From the NCBI GenBank assembly GCA_030044345.1, contig JASHVY010000313.1:1-5155 (forward strand): a stretch of DNA of 5,155 nucleotides, written 5' to 3'. The notes under the pieces were generated by a model. That model ran no database searches. It was not told where the DNA came from and saw nothing but the letters and a program-made list of their open reading frames with translations. The position numbers were made by a program, and so were the translations under genes. Position 1 is the stretch's first letter; the number at the start of each line of letters is the position of its first letter. The DNA comes from Acetobacteraceae bacterium. Lineage in GTDB: Bacteria > Pseudomonadota > Alphaproteobacteria > Acetobacterales > Acetobacteraceae. Shown in pieces: positions 1-5,155 of the stretch.

Positions 1-543
1 CGCAGCATCGACCGAGAGGATTTCGAGGCTGGCGGCAATCCCTTCGGCCTCCGGGCGGCTCGGGGCGATGAGAGCGGCCGGAAGGAGCCTGGCGAGCTTG
101 CAGAGCGCCAGCGCCGCCGGAGCGGAGCCGGGCAGCGCCTCGCCCGGCGCAATCCCGTCTCTCAGGGAAGGCTCTCCGGCCGTCGGGTCTGCAAGCCTGA
201 GAAGCAGCCCGGGATCGAGCAGCGCCTCGCCCAGGCGAAAACCGATCACGCCCGGCTCGCGCGCGGGCGGGCGTCCGAGAAGAGTGGCGGCCTGTGCTGA
301 CGCCAGCAGCAGAAGCGGCGGCCCGTCCGCGAGCGCGGCAAACTCGGCAAGCGCCTGGTTGGTCGCGGTTTCGACGGCAAGGACGACGAAGCGGCTCTCG
401 CCCCTCAGAAGAACGGGCAGCCCGACCGAAAGATCGGCGGCAGCCCGGCGGACAGCATGAAACGCAGCCCCTGCCTCATCCCGCTCGCCGAGGGGAAGAT
501 CTGCGGACAGTGAGGGATCCGAACGAGGCCAGAAGCGCGTCAT
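1..543 (-). CDS. ribA: GTP cyclohydrolase II, long form, N-terminal part (partial)
   Basis: GTP cyclohydrolase II opens the GTP ring and releases formate and pyrophosphate, the first committed step of riboflavin (FMN/FAD) synthesis in the cytoplasm. Only the N-terminal 181 codons are here; the frame stays open through the left edge. The visible part matches, from memory, the non-catalytic N-terminal region of alphaproteobacterial RibA: a segment containing LSVGLPVLLRGE near residues 38-49, a LLDPGLLLRLADP block near 110-122, and an ALALCKLARLLPAAL block near 145-160. The zinc-binding cysteines and the catalytic core lie outside the window, so the identification rests on this N-terminal region alone. 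ATG at 543-541 is the only good start: I see no upstream in-frame ATG or GTG, but also no clear Shine-Dalgarno sequence. A large hairpin sits 25 bases upstream. The gene is divergent from the response regulator. No FMN riboswitch consensus was recognised in the leader. Confidence 0.75.
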   Translation of the reverse strand, partial: MTRFWPRSDPSLSADLPLGERDEAGAAFHAVRRAAADLSVGLPVLLRGESRFVVLAVETATNQALAEFAALADGPPLLLLASAQAATLLGRPPAREPGVIGFRLGEALLDPGLLLRLADPTAGEPSLRDGIAPGEALPGSAPAALALCKLARLLPAALIAPSRPEAEGIAASLEILSVDAA

Positions 544-568
544 AAACCAACCATCACAAAGGAAGACT

Positions 569-612
569 ATGCCCGGGCCCCCTGCCGGGACGAACAGGGG
601 GGATCCGGGCAT
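569..612 (-). promoter_or_regulatory. Strong GC-rich hairpin in the ribA leader
   Basis: Bases 569-576 pair perfectly with 605-612 (8 bp). After a small asymmetric internal loop (577 against 602-604), bases 578-584 pair with 595-601 (7 bp), leaving a 10-base loop at 585-594. The foot of the stem lies 25 bases upstream of the ribA start codon. No T-run follows on either strand, so it does not look like a standard intrinsic terminator. Because it falls between any ribA promoter further upstream and the weakly marked ribA start, a role in translation, mRNA stability or protein binding is possible. That role is inference; the pairing is directly visible. Confidence 0.45.
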
Positions 613-691
613 GAGCAGGATATGGCGACTTGCCCCGGCTTGTCTTGCACCCGTTCACGAATTTGTGTGCTCTGTTAAGAGAGAAGAGACC

Positions 692-710
692 GCTCCCCTG
701 TAAGGGGGGC
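692..710 (+). promoter_or_regulatory. Hairpin in the upstream region of the response regulator gene
   Basis: Bases 692-699 pair with 703-710 around a three-base GTA loop. The 8-bp stem has one G-T wobble, which pairs only in plus-strand RNA; in minus-strand RNA that position becomes a C-A mismatch. This favours a structure in the response-regulator transcript, about 90 bases before its start, if transcription begins upstream of it. The bases immediately after it (TTGCCACAG) are not a U-tract, so it is not a typical terminator; a T5 run occurs only about 19 bases later, at 729-733. I could not place a convincing -35/-10 pair around it. Confidence 0.35.
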
Positions 711-801
711 TTGCCACAGCGGTATCACTTTTTAACGAAAGGATGCTGCGTGGCCATCCGGGCCCGGGCTATCGGGTTCGAGGCAGAATAAGGAGCGGAC
801 G

Positions 802-1533
802 ATGACGGGTGAACGCCCGATTCTGGTCGTCGACGATGATCGAGCCTTACGGGCCACATTGGCGGAGCAGCTTGCGGTGGACGGGGAGTTCACGGCGATC
901 GAGGCCGCCACTCTCGCTGATGCCGAGGCGCTGCTCGGCAGGAACGACCCTCATTTCGATGCCCTGATCCTGGATCTCCGGCTGCCGGACGGAGACGGCC
1001 GCGATTTCTGCGCCCGGCTGCGCCGCCAGGGCGTCAAAATCCCCATCATCATGCTCACCGGCTCGGATCAGGAAGCCGATGTGGTGCAGGGCCTCGATTC
1101 CGGAGCCAACGACTATATCGCCAAGCCGTTCCGGCTGGCCGAGCTGCTGGCGCGGCTGCGCGCCCAGCTTCGCATCTTCGAGAACAGCGAGGATGCCGTC
1201 TTCGCGATCGGCCCCTACATCTTCCGCCCGGCGGCCAAGCTCTTGCAGGAGGCGGGCCAGAGCCGGCGCATCCGGCTGACCGAGAAGGAAACGGCCATTC
1301 TCAAGTTCCTCTATCGCTCCGGCAGCCGGCCGGTGGCGAGGCAGGTGCTGCTGAACGAGGTCTGGGGCTACAACGCGGCGGTGACGACGCATACGCTCGA
1401 GACGCACATCTACCGGCTGCGGCAGAAGATCGAGCCCGATCCGAGCCGCGCGCGACTCCTGATCACAGAAGGGGGCGGCTATCGGCTGAACCCGCAGGGC
1501 CTGCCACAAACCCCCGAGTCCAGCCCCGTCTGA
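802..1533 (+). CDS. OmpR/PhoB-family response regulator, orphan
   Basis: A two-component transcription factor of 243 residues: a receiver domain (about 6-124), a linker, and a C-terminal winged-helix DNA-binding domain (about 135-230). The receiver has the acidic cluster D11-D12-D13, the phosphoacceptor D58 in LILDLRLPDGDG, the switch residue T86 in MLTG, Y105, and K108 followed by P109. The effector domain shows the OmpR-type pattern: RLTEKETAILKFLYR near 158-172, the HTLETHIYRLRQKIE recognition-helix region near 197-211, and a GGGYRL wing near 224-229. A short Pro/Ser-rich tail follows. It should therefore act as a phosphorylation-controlled DNA-binding regulator. An AAGGAG ribosome site at 790-795 lies six bases before the ATG and supports this start. 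No histidine kinase is adjacent, so signal and targets are unknown. The gene is divergent from ribA and convergent with the lipoprotein gene. I do not recognise a specific gene name. Confidence 0.95.
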   Translation: MTGERPILVVDDDRALRATLAEQLAVDGEFTAIEAATLADAEALLGRNDPHFDALILDLRLPDGDGRDFCARLRRQGVKIPIIMLTGSDQEADVVQGLDSGANDYIAKPFRLAELLARLRAQLRIFENSEDAVFAIGPYIFRPAAKLLQEAGQSRRIRLTEKETAILKFLYRSGSRPVARQVLLNEVWGYNAAVTTHTLETHIYRLRQKIEPDPSRARLLITEGGGYRLNPQGLPQTPESSPV

Positions 1534-1561
1534 GAGAAATCGGCTTTTTAGCCAACAGGCT

Positions 1562-2314
1562 TCAGGGCGTGCTCGTCGTCGGCGCCGGGCCAAGTGGCAG
1601 GGTGCCGAGAATCCCGGGCTGAGGCCCCGTTGTGCCGCTCGTGGGCGGCGCTGCCGGTGCGGGTGCGGGCGCGGGTGCGAGACCGGGGGCCGGATTGGGG
1701 GCCGCGGAAGGCGCCTTTGTGCCGGGGGCCTGAAGCGGCTGGGACTCAACCGGTGTCGGCGCGGCAGATTCCGAGACCAGCCATTCGCCGAGCGTGCGGC
1801 GGATCTGGTACTCGAGCTCGACATTCATGCTGTCCATCATCCGGCGCGTGAAGTCGTAGAGAGCTTGGCGCACCGTCACTCTCGAGCTGGCGGGCCAGGG
1901 CTCGGAGCGAGCGACGCGCGCCTCGGCCGATCCGGCCTTTGTATCGCCCTCGGAATAGATGTCGAGCCGCACGGCGAACGCGCCGTCCAGCTCCGCTCCC
2001 ACCCGGGAGAGCGAGGCCTCCTCGATTACGAACACCGCCCTGCCGGAGGTTCCATAGGCGCCCAGGCGGTCTTCCGCCATCTGGCGGAGCGCCGCATCCG
2101 GGGTCTCGGGCGCGAGCGAGGTCAGGTCGTCGGGCCCGCCGCTCGGCTGCCAGTCATCCTCGATCGAGATCGAGCTCACCTTGAGCTTCAGTACCGGCAG
2201 ATAATTGTAGCGCAGCGGCGGGAAGCTCGTGATTTCCGGTCCGCTCGTGCCGCAGCCGCTGAGAGCCAGGGCCAGGGCCAGCAAATTGCGGCGGGGCAGG
2301 CCGCGAACGGTCAT
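1562..2314 (-). CDS. Predicted lipoprotein of unknown function with Pro/Ala-rich tail
   Basis: A 250-residue predicted lipoprotein I cannot assign to a named family. The N-terminus has basic residues (R4, R8, R9), a hydrophobic stretch (about 10-18) and a lipobox ending LSGC, making C21 the likely lipidated residue after signal peptidase II cleavage. Residue +2 is Gly, so the E. coli Asp+2 inner-membrane retention signal is absent. This is compatible with outer-membrane sorting, though the rule may not hold in this group. The middle (about 30-180) looks like a folded alpha/beta domain: an FPPLRYNYLPVLKL segment near 31-44 and a predicted helical segment near 145-180. Residues from about 183 to the end are low-complexity Pro/Ala/Thr, including an APAPAPAP run, and may form a flexible periplasmic spacer. 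A GAGGAG ribosome site lies nine bases before the ATG. It follows hslO by 75 bases on the same strand and may be cotranscribed. It converges on the response regulator with a 28-base gap. Confidence 0.8.
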   Translation of the reverse strand: MTVRGLPRRNLLALALALSGCGTSGPEITSFPPLRYNYLPVLKLKVSSISIEDDWQPSGGPDDLTSLAPETPDAALRQMAEDRLGAYGTSGRAVFVIEEASLSRVGAELDGAFAVRLDIYSEGDTKAGSAEARVARSEPWPASSRVTVRQALYDFTRRMMDSMNVELEYQIRRTLGEWLVSESAAPTPVESQPLQAPGTKAPSAAPNPAPGLAPAPAPAPAAPPTSGTTGPQPGILGTLPLGPAPTTSTP

Positions 2315-2365
2315 GGGAAAAGGCTCCTCAGGGCGAACGACCCGATTCAGCGAACGCGGGGGCCA

Positions 2366-2384
2366 GCCTGACGTGCGGTCAGGC
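2366..2384 (-). other. Hairpin just downstream of hslO
   Basis: A perfect 7-bp inverted repeat, GCCTGAC (2366-2372) and GTCAGGC (2378-2384), with a five-base loop. It begins five bases after the hslO stop codon and lies within the 75-base gap before the lipoprotein gene. No U-run follows in the minus-strand transcript, so full intrinsic termination is doubtful. It could instead stabilise the 3' end of an upstream message or partly reduce readthrough. The pairing is seen; the function is inferred. Confidence 0.4.
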
Positions 2385-2389
2385 CAGGG

Positions 2390-3349
2390 TCAATCCGCGG
2401 CGCCCCGATCGGGAAATTCCGCGCGGAGAAAACGGAAATCGTGGTTGCAGAATTCGCAGGTCACGGTGATCGTCCCGTCGGTCACCATGTGGTCGAGGTC
2501 ATCGGGCGCGAATCCGGCAAGCACGCCGGAGAGACGCTCGCGCGTGCAGCGGCATCCGTAAGCGAGCGCGCGCGGCCGATCGACCGTGATCCCTTCGCTG
2601 TGAAAGAGCCGATAGAGCAGCCTTTCGGGTGCAAGCCCGTCATCGAGCAGCTCGGAATCGGAGAGGGTGGACGAAAGCGCGACGGCCGTCCGCCAGGCAT
2701 CCTCGCTCTCCGGGGTTTCCTCCGGCGCCTCCGCCCCGCCGATCTTCGGAATGCGTTCCAGAATGAACGCCCCCGCCCGCCACCCGGCTGGAAGCCGGGA
2801 GGCGGCCAGCCGGACCAGTCCCGCGAGCTGCACGCTCTCGCGGAAATAGGCGAGCGCCATCTCCTCGAAGCTCTCGCCGCTGATGGCGACGATCCCCTGA
2901 TGCGGACGCGCCCCCGTCCGTGGATCGACCGTGAAGGCGAGATAGCCCTGCCCAAGAAGGGCGGAAGCGGGCGGTGCGGGGTCGGCGGCAAGCAGCGGAC
3001 CAAGACGGTCAGGATCGGTCCGGGCATAGAAACGCAGCGCACCTTCATCGGTGCAATCGACCAGAAGGTGCGGAACCGGCCCGTCCCCCTTCACCTGAAG
3101 GCTGAAGGAGCCGCGAAACTTCAGCGATATGGCGAGCCCGGCCACGAGCGCCAGCGCCTGGCCGGCCAGCGAAGCGATGACGGGCGGGTGGCGATGGCGG
3201 GCAAGCAATGCCTCCGCGAGTGGGCCGAGCCGCACCAGCCTTCCCCGCACCCGGCAGCGCGGCAGGAAGAAGGGCAGGACGGCGCGCGGGACGACGATGT
3301 CCGGCACGTCGGGCCGCATTCGGTCGAGGAAGGCGGGAGGATCGGCCAT
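2390..3349 (-). CDS. hslO: Hsp33 redox-regulated molecular chaperone
   Basis: Hsp33 is a cytoplasmic holdase that is inactive when reduced and zinc-bound. It is activated when oxidants form disulfides in its C-terminal switch, and then keeps unfolding proteins soluble. The 319-residue protein has the diagnostic zinc/redox centre CxC (C266, C268) and CxxC (C298, C301), separated by 29 residues, which fits the family CxC-X(27-32)-CxxC pattern. Upstream are the N-terminal fold (about 20-200), with an ALLGQGYLAFTVD segment near 130-142, and a charged linker near 205-220. It is slightly longer than E. coli Hsp33 (about 290), mostly at the N-terminus and linker. ATG at 3349-3347 was chosen because the frame further upstream runs antiparallel into ygfZ coding sequence with no family resemblance; no clear Shine-Dalgarno precedes it. 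The usual YF..SEQ motif reads YFRESVQ (169-175), with Val in place of Glu. It sits 64 bases after ygfZ, probably in one operon. Confidence 0.95.
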   Translation of the reverse strand: MADPPAFLDRMRPDVPDIVVPRAVLPFFLPRCRVRGRLVRLGPLAEALLARHRHPPVIASLAGQALALVAGLAISLKFRGSFSLQVKGDGPVPHLLVDCTDEGALRFYARTDPDRLGPLLAADPAPPASALLGQGYLAFTVDPRTGARPHQGIVAISGESFEEMALAYFRESVQLAGLVRLAASRLPAGWRAGAFILERIPKIGGAEAPEETPESEDAWRTAVALSSTLSDSELLDDGLAPERLLYRLFHSEGITVDRPRALAYGCRCTRERLSGVLAGFAPDDLDHMVTDGTITVTCEFCNHDFRFLRAEFPDRGAAD

Positions 3350-3364
3350 CAGAGCACGGTACGG

Positions 3365-3394
3365 GAGATCAAGGGGCGAGAGATCAGGGGGGCG
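3365..3394. repeat. Imperfect 15-base tandem repeat upstream of hslO
   Basis: Two adjacent 15-base units, 3365-3379 and 3380-3394, both start GAGATCA and continue into a G-run; 11 of 15 positions match without gaps. They fill much of the 64-base gap between ygfZ and hslO, 15 to 45 bases before the hslO start. The phase and position could suit tandem protein binding, but chance is also plausible in G-rich sequence. Confidence 0.3.
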
Positions 3395-3413
3395 GCTTGG
3401 TTCGGTGTGCGGT

Positions 3414-4229
3414 TCAGGAGGCGAGACGAAGCCAGGGGGGCATCTGCGGGGTAAGGACAGCCTCGCCGCACAGGAGCGGCTCGGCAAGCGAATCGAGACG
3501 GAGCGAAGCGAGGCCGCGATCCTGCAGCCCTGAGCGCATCGTGCCGCGGACCATCCCGCCGCCGAGCACGGGTGTATCCCGCGGCGGCAGGGGACCCGCG
3601 ACCGCAACCGGCAGGAGCCGCCGCTTGATGAGCCCGCGATAGCGGGTCCGTGCGGTCAATTCCTGGCCCATATAGCATCCCTTGGTCCATGAGACGCCGG
3701 CAAGCTCGTCGAATCCCGCCTCGAGCAGGAGAGTCCGTTCGGTCTCGAGGTCGCGCGAGCCGTCAGGCAGGCCGAGGGAAAGGCGGTGGAGATCCCATTC
3801 CTCGAAGCCGGCATTTTCGGCAAGCGTCGCGGGCGCAAGAAGGCGCCAGCCGGCCTCGCGCAGGCGCGGATCGGGCGCGGCGATCACGCCGGGGCCGATC
3901 TCCGGCTTCCCGCCCCACGCGGCGTAGACGCCGAACCGATCCGAAACGTCCTCGATCGCGACTTTCGCGCGCAGCCGGTAGCGCTGCAGACGGGCGGCGA
4001 GCATTGCGATCTGGGCGCGCTCGCAATCGAGCAGCAGCCGATCCTCTTCGGCAAGAATGAAGAAATCGGCGAGCCATTTGCCTTGCGGCGTGAGCAGGGC
4101 AGCCCAGACCGCATGACCCGGCCGGGCCTCGGCAACATCGTTGGAGACGAGGCCCTGGAGAAAGGCGATGCGGTCTTCGCCGGCGATGGCGAGAACCCCG
4201 CGTTCGGGCAGGCGCGCAAGACGGACCAT
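3414..4229 (-). CDS. ygfZ: YgfZ/GcvT-family folate-binding iron-sulfur maintenance protein
   Basis: YgfZ is a cytoplasmic tetrahydrofolate-binding protein, related to GcvT and to mitochondrial IBA57/CAF17, that supports the assembly or repair of certain iron-sulfur enzymes, including during oxidative stress. The 271-residue protein carries the family signature KGCYMGQE at 183-190, with the conserved cysteine C185, followed by a TARTRYRG segment. The N-terminal part has the GcvT-like pattern GEDRIAFLQGLVSND (about 17-31) and LTPQGKWLADFFI (about 46-58). It is shorter than E. coli YgfZ (about 326), which in my recollection is usual for alphaproteobacterial members. ATG at 4229-4227 puts the first conserved block at the expected distance. 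The frame runs further upstream, but there it is antisense to asnB. No good Shine-Dalgarno is visible, so the exact start is less sure than the identity. It is the first of three same-strand genes, with hslO and the lipoprotein following, and is divergent from asnB across 85 bases. Confidence 0.93.
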   Translation of the reverse strand: MVRLARLPERGVLAIAGEDRIAFLQGLVSNDVAEARPGHAVWAALLTPQGKWLADFFILAEEDRLLLDCERAQIAMLAARLQRYRLRAKVAIEDVSDRFGVYAAWGGKPEIGPGVIAAPDPRLREAGWRLLAPATLAENAGFEEWDLHRLSLGLPDGSRDLETERTLLLEAGFDELAGVSWTKGCYMGQELTARTRYRGLIKRRLLPVAVAGPLPPRDTPVLGGGMVRGTMRSGLQDRGLASLRLDSLAEPLLCGEAVLTPQMPPWLRLAS

Positions 4230-4270
4230 GAGCAGGAATTGGGCCCTGGCGATGGTTGCGGCAAGACGTG

Positions 4271-4304
4271 CTAGAGCGGGCCTCTTCTGATCACCACGCT
4301 CGAG
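4271..4304. repeat. Inverted repeat in the ygfZ/asnB divergent region
   Basis: Bases 4271-4278 and 4297-4304 form an inverted repeat with 7 of 8 positions paired (one mismatch, 4273 against 4302) around an 18-base spacer. The spacer also holds the palindrome TGATCA at 4288-4293, though the two centres do not coincide. It lies in the 85-base gap between two divergent genes, and its right arm touches the asnB ribosome-binding region, so it could be an operator or a leader structure. I found no -35/-10 pair in this gap that I would stand behind. Confidence 0.25.
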
Positions 4305-4314
4305 GGAAGGGCTG

Positions 4315-5155
4315 ATGTGCGGGATTGCGGGCCTCATTCTGAATGCCGATGCTGCGCCGCCGGCGCCGGAGACGCTGGCGCGGCTCGCCCGTGCACTCGC
4401 CCATCGCGGCCCTGACGGCGCCGGACAGACCATGGTGGGGCGGATCGCCCTTCTCAGCACGCGGCTCGCCATCATCGACCTCGAAAGCGGTGATCAGCCG
4501 CTTTTCGCCGGATCGGCGTCGCTGGTGGCGAATGGCGAGATCTACAATTACCGCGAGCTGCGCGCAGCGATGTCCGAAGCTCATTTCGCGACCGAGAGCG
4601 ATTGCGAGCCGCCGCTTCACCTTTGGCTGCGGGATGGCGCCGAGTACGCCAAGCCGTTGCGTGGCATGTACGCCATCGCGGTGCATGAGCGGGTGGGGCG
4701 TACCGTGACGCTCTCGCGCGATCCGTTCGGCATCAAGCCGCTCTACTTGGCTCAAATCCCGGACGGGCTCGCCTTTGCTTCCGAGCCCCAGGCGCTGCTC
4801 GAAGCGGGCCTCGTCGCGCGCACCATCCGCCCGGCAGCGCGCGAGGAGCTCTTGCAGATCCAGTTCGTCACCGGCACCGAGACGATCTTCCAGGGCATTC
4901 ATCGCGTGCTGCCCGGGGAGACCCTCACCTGCGCCGACGGGCATGTGCTCGACCGGCGGCGCATCCAAGTGCTGCCCGAGGGCGGGCCGGAGGAGATCGA
5001 CGAGGAGGCGGCGCTCACCCGCCTGGATGCCGCGCTGGCCGAGAGCGTGGAGCTGCATCTCAGAAGCGACGTGCCCTACGGCATCTTCCTCTCCGGTGGC
5101 ATCGACAGCTCGGCGGTGCTCGGGATGATGCGGCGCCTGACCAACCAGGAGGTGC
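4315..5155 (+). CDS. asnB: Asparagine synthetase, glutamine-hydrolysing (partial, N-terminal)
   Basis: This enzyme uses ATP to convert aspartate to asparagine, with ammonia from glutamine hydrolysis channelled between two domains, in the cytoplasm. The 280 complete codons seen include the class II glutamine amidotransferase domain: the N-terminal nucleophile C2 in MCGIAGL (exposed after Met removal), HRGPDG at 30-35, R50 in RLAIID, NGEIYNY at 73-79, D96 in SDCE, and RDPFGIKPLY at 135-144. The synthetase domain then starts, with the pyrophosphatase P-loop SGGIDSS at 260-266. The rest lies beyond the right edge. The start is secure because Cys must follow Met directly; GAGGG/GGAAGG at 4302-4310 supplies a ribosome site. 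It is divergent from ygfZ. AsnB homologues also occur in antibiotic and surface-polysaccharide clusters, but nothing nearby suggests that. The match to the E. coli AsnB layout supports asparagine synthesis. Confidence 0.94.
   Translation, partial: MCGIAGLILNADAAPPAPETLARLARALAHRGPDGAGQTMVGRIALLSTRLAIIDLESGDQPLFAGSASLVANGEIYNYRELRAAMSEAHFATESDCEPPLHLWLRDGAEYAKPLRGMYAIAVHERVGRTVTLSRDPFGIKPLYLAQIPDGLAFASEPQALLEAGLVARTIRPAAREELLQIQFVTGTETIFQGIHRVLPGETLTCADGHVLDRRRIQVLPEGGPEEIDEEAALTRLDAALAESVELHLRSDVPYGIFLSGGIDSSAVLGMMRRLTNQEV

Noticed and set aside
68..460. Plus-strand open frames opposite ribA (68-460 and 294-545)
   Set aside because: Low-complexity Ser/Ala/Arg products antisense to an open minus-strand frame that carries RibA-like blocks.
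675..738. CtrA-type site based on TTAA at 675-678 and 732-735
   Set aside because: The two TTAA words are about 57 bases apart, not the seven-base spacing of a full CtrA site, so they are only half-sites.
544..801. FMN riboswitch or small RNA gene between ribA and the response regulator
   Set aside because: No FMN riboswitch consensus blocks were recognised on the ribA strand, and no promoter plus hairpin plus T-run unit was found for an RNA gene.
1534..1561. Bidirectional terminator between the convergent genes
   Set aside because: Only two overlapping 4-bp stems (1542-1553 and 1550-1561) with no U-tract in the right place on either strand; too weak to call.
847..1824. 325-codon minus-strand open frame opposite the response regulator
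   Set aside because: It is antisense to a gene with complete family motifs, is rich in Arg/Pro/Ala, has no recognisable domain, and also overlaps the end of the lipoprotein gene. It is a typical GC-rich shadow.
2441..3454. 337-codon plus-strand open frame opposite hslO
   Set aside because: It is antisense to hslO, whose CxC and CxxC centre and conserved segments are clear; the plus-strand product has shadow-like composition and no domain.
3350..3607. N-terminal extension of hslO by 86 codons
   Set aside because: The extension lies in another frame over the ygfZ coding region and has no Hsp33-like sequence; the ATG at 3349 matches the family length better.
4230..4475. N-terminal extension of ygfZ by 82 codons
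   Set aside because: It would overlap asnB on the opposite strand, and the added residues show no GcvT/YgfZ similarity.
4291..5058. 255-codon minus-strand open frame opposite asnB
   Set aside because: It lies antisense to the AsnB glutaminase domain, where every catalytic motif reads on the plus strand; the product is unlike any protein I know.

Overview
The window looks like ordinary chromosomal DNA from a GC-rich alphaproteobacterium (about two thirds GC by eye). The Hsp33, YgfZ, RibA and AsnB proteins have an alphaproteobacterial flavour. A Rhodospirillales/Acetobacteraceae-like source is my best guess, made from recalled protein style and not from any search. There are six protein genes and no sign of tRNA or rRNA genes, CRISPR, insertion sequences, integrases or phage genes.

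Layout, left to right. (1) 1-543, minus strand: the N-terminal 181 codons of a long-form GTP cyclohydrolase II (ribA); the catalytic half lies beyond the left edge. (2) 544-801: a divergent intergenic region with two strong GC-rich hairpins (569-612 and 692-710), a short palindrome (656-667) and a repeated 9-mer. (3) 802-1533, plus strand: an OmpR-family response regulator with all receiver residues intact and no kinase gene beside it. (4) Minus strand, reading right to left: ygfZ (4229-3414), hslO (3349-2390) and a lipoprotein of unknown function with a Pro/Ala-rich tail (2314-1562). The gaps are 64 and 75 bases, so the three may form one operon. Its last gene converges on the response regulator with only 28 bases between them. 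(5) 4230-4314: a short divergent promoter region. (6) 4315 to the right edge, plus strand: the first 280 codons of a glutamine-hydrolysing asparagine synthetase (asnB), containing the glutaminase domain and the start of the ATP-pyrophosphatase domain.

The genes are mainly housekeeping. RibA starts riboflavin synthesis. YgfZ supports iron-sulfur enzymes and Hsp33 is a chaperone switched on by oxidation, so these two fit an oxidative-stress or iron-sulfur maintenance theme. AsnB makes asparagine, and the response regulator must take its signal from a kinase encoded elsewhere. I found no convincing new biological system. The points most worth a second look are the ribA leader hairpin, the uncharacterised lipoprotein and its link to ygfZ-hslO, and the paired sequence elements upstream of the response regulator. 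The long open frames antisense to these genes are GC-rich shadows and are not annotated.
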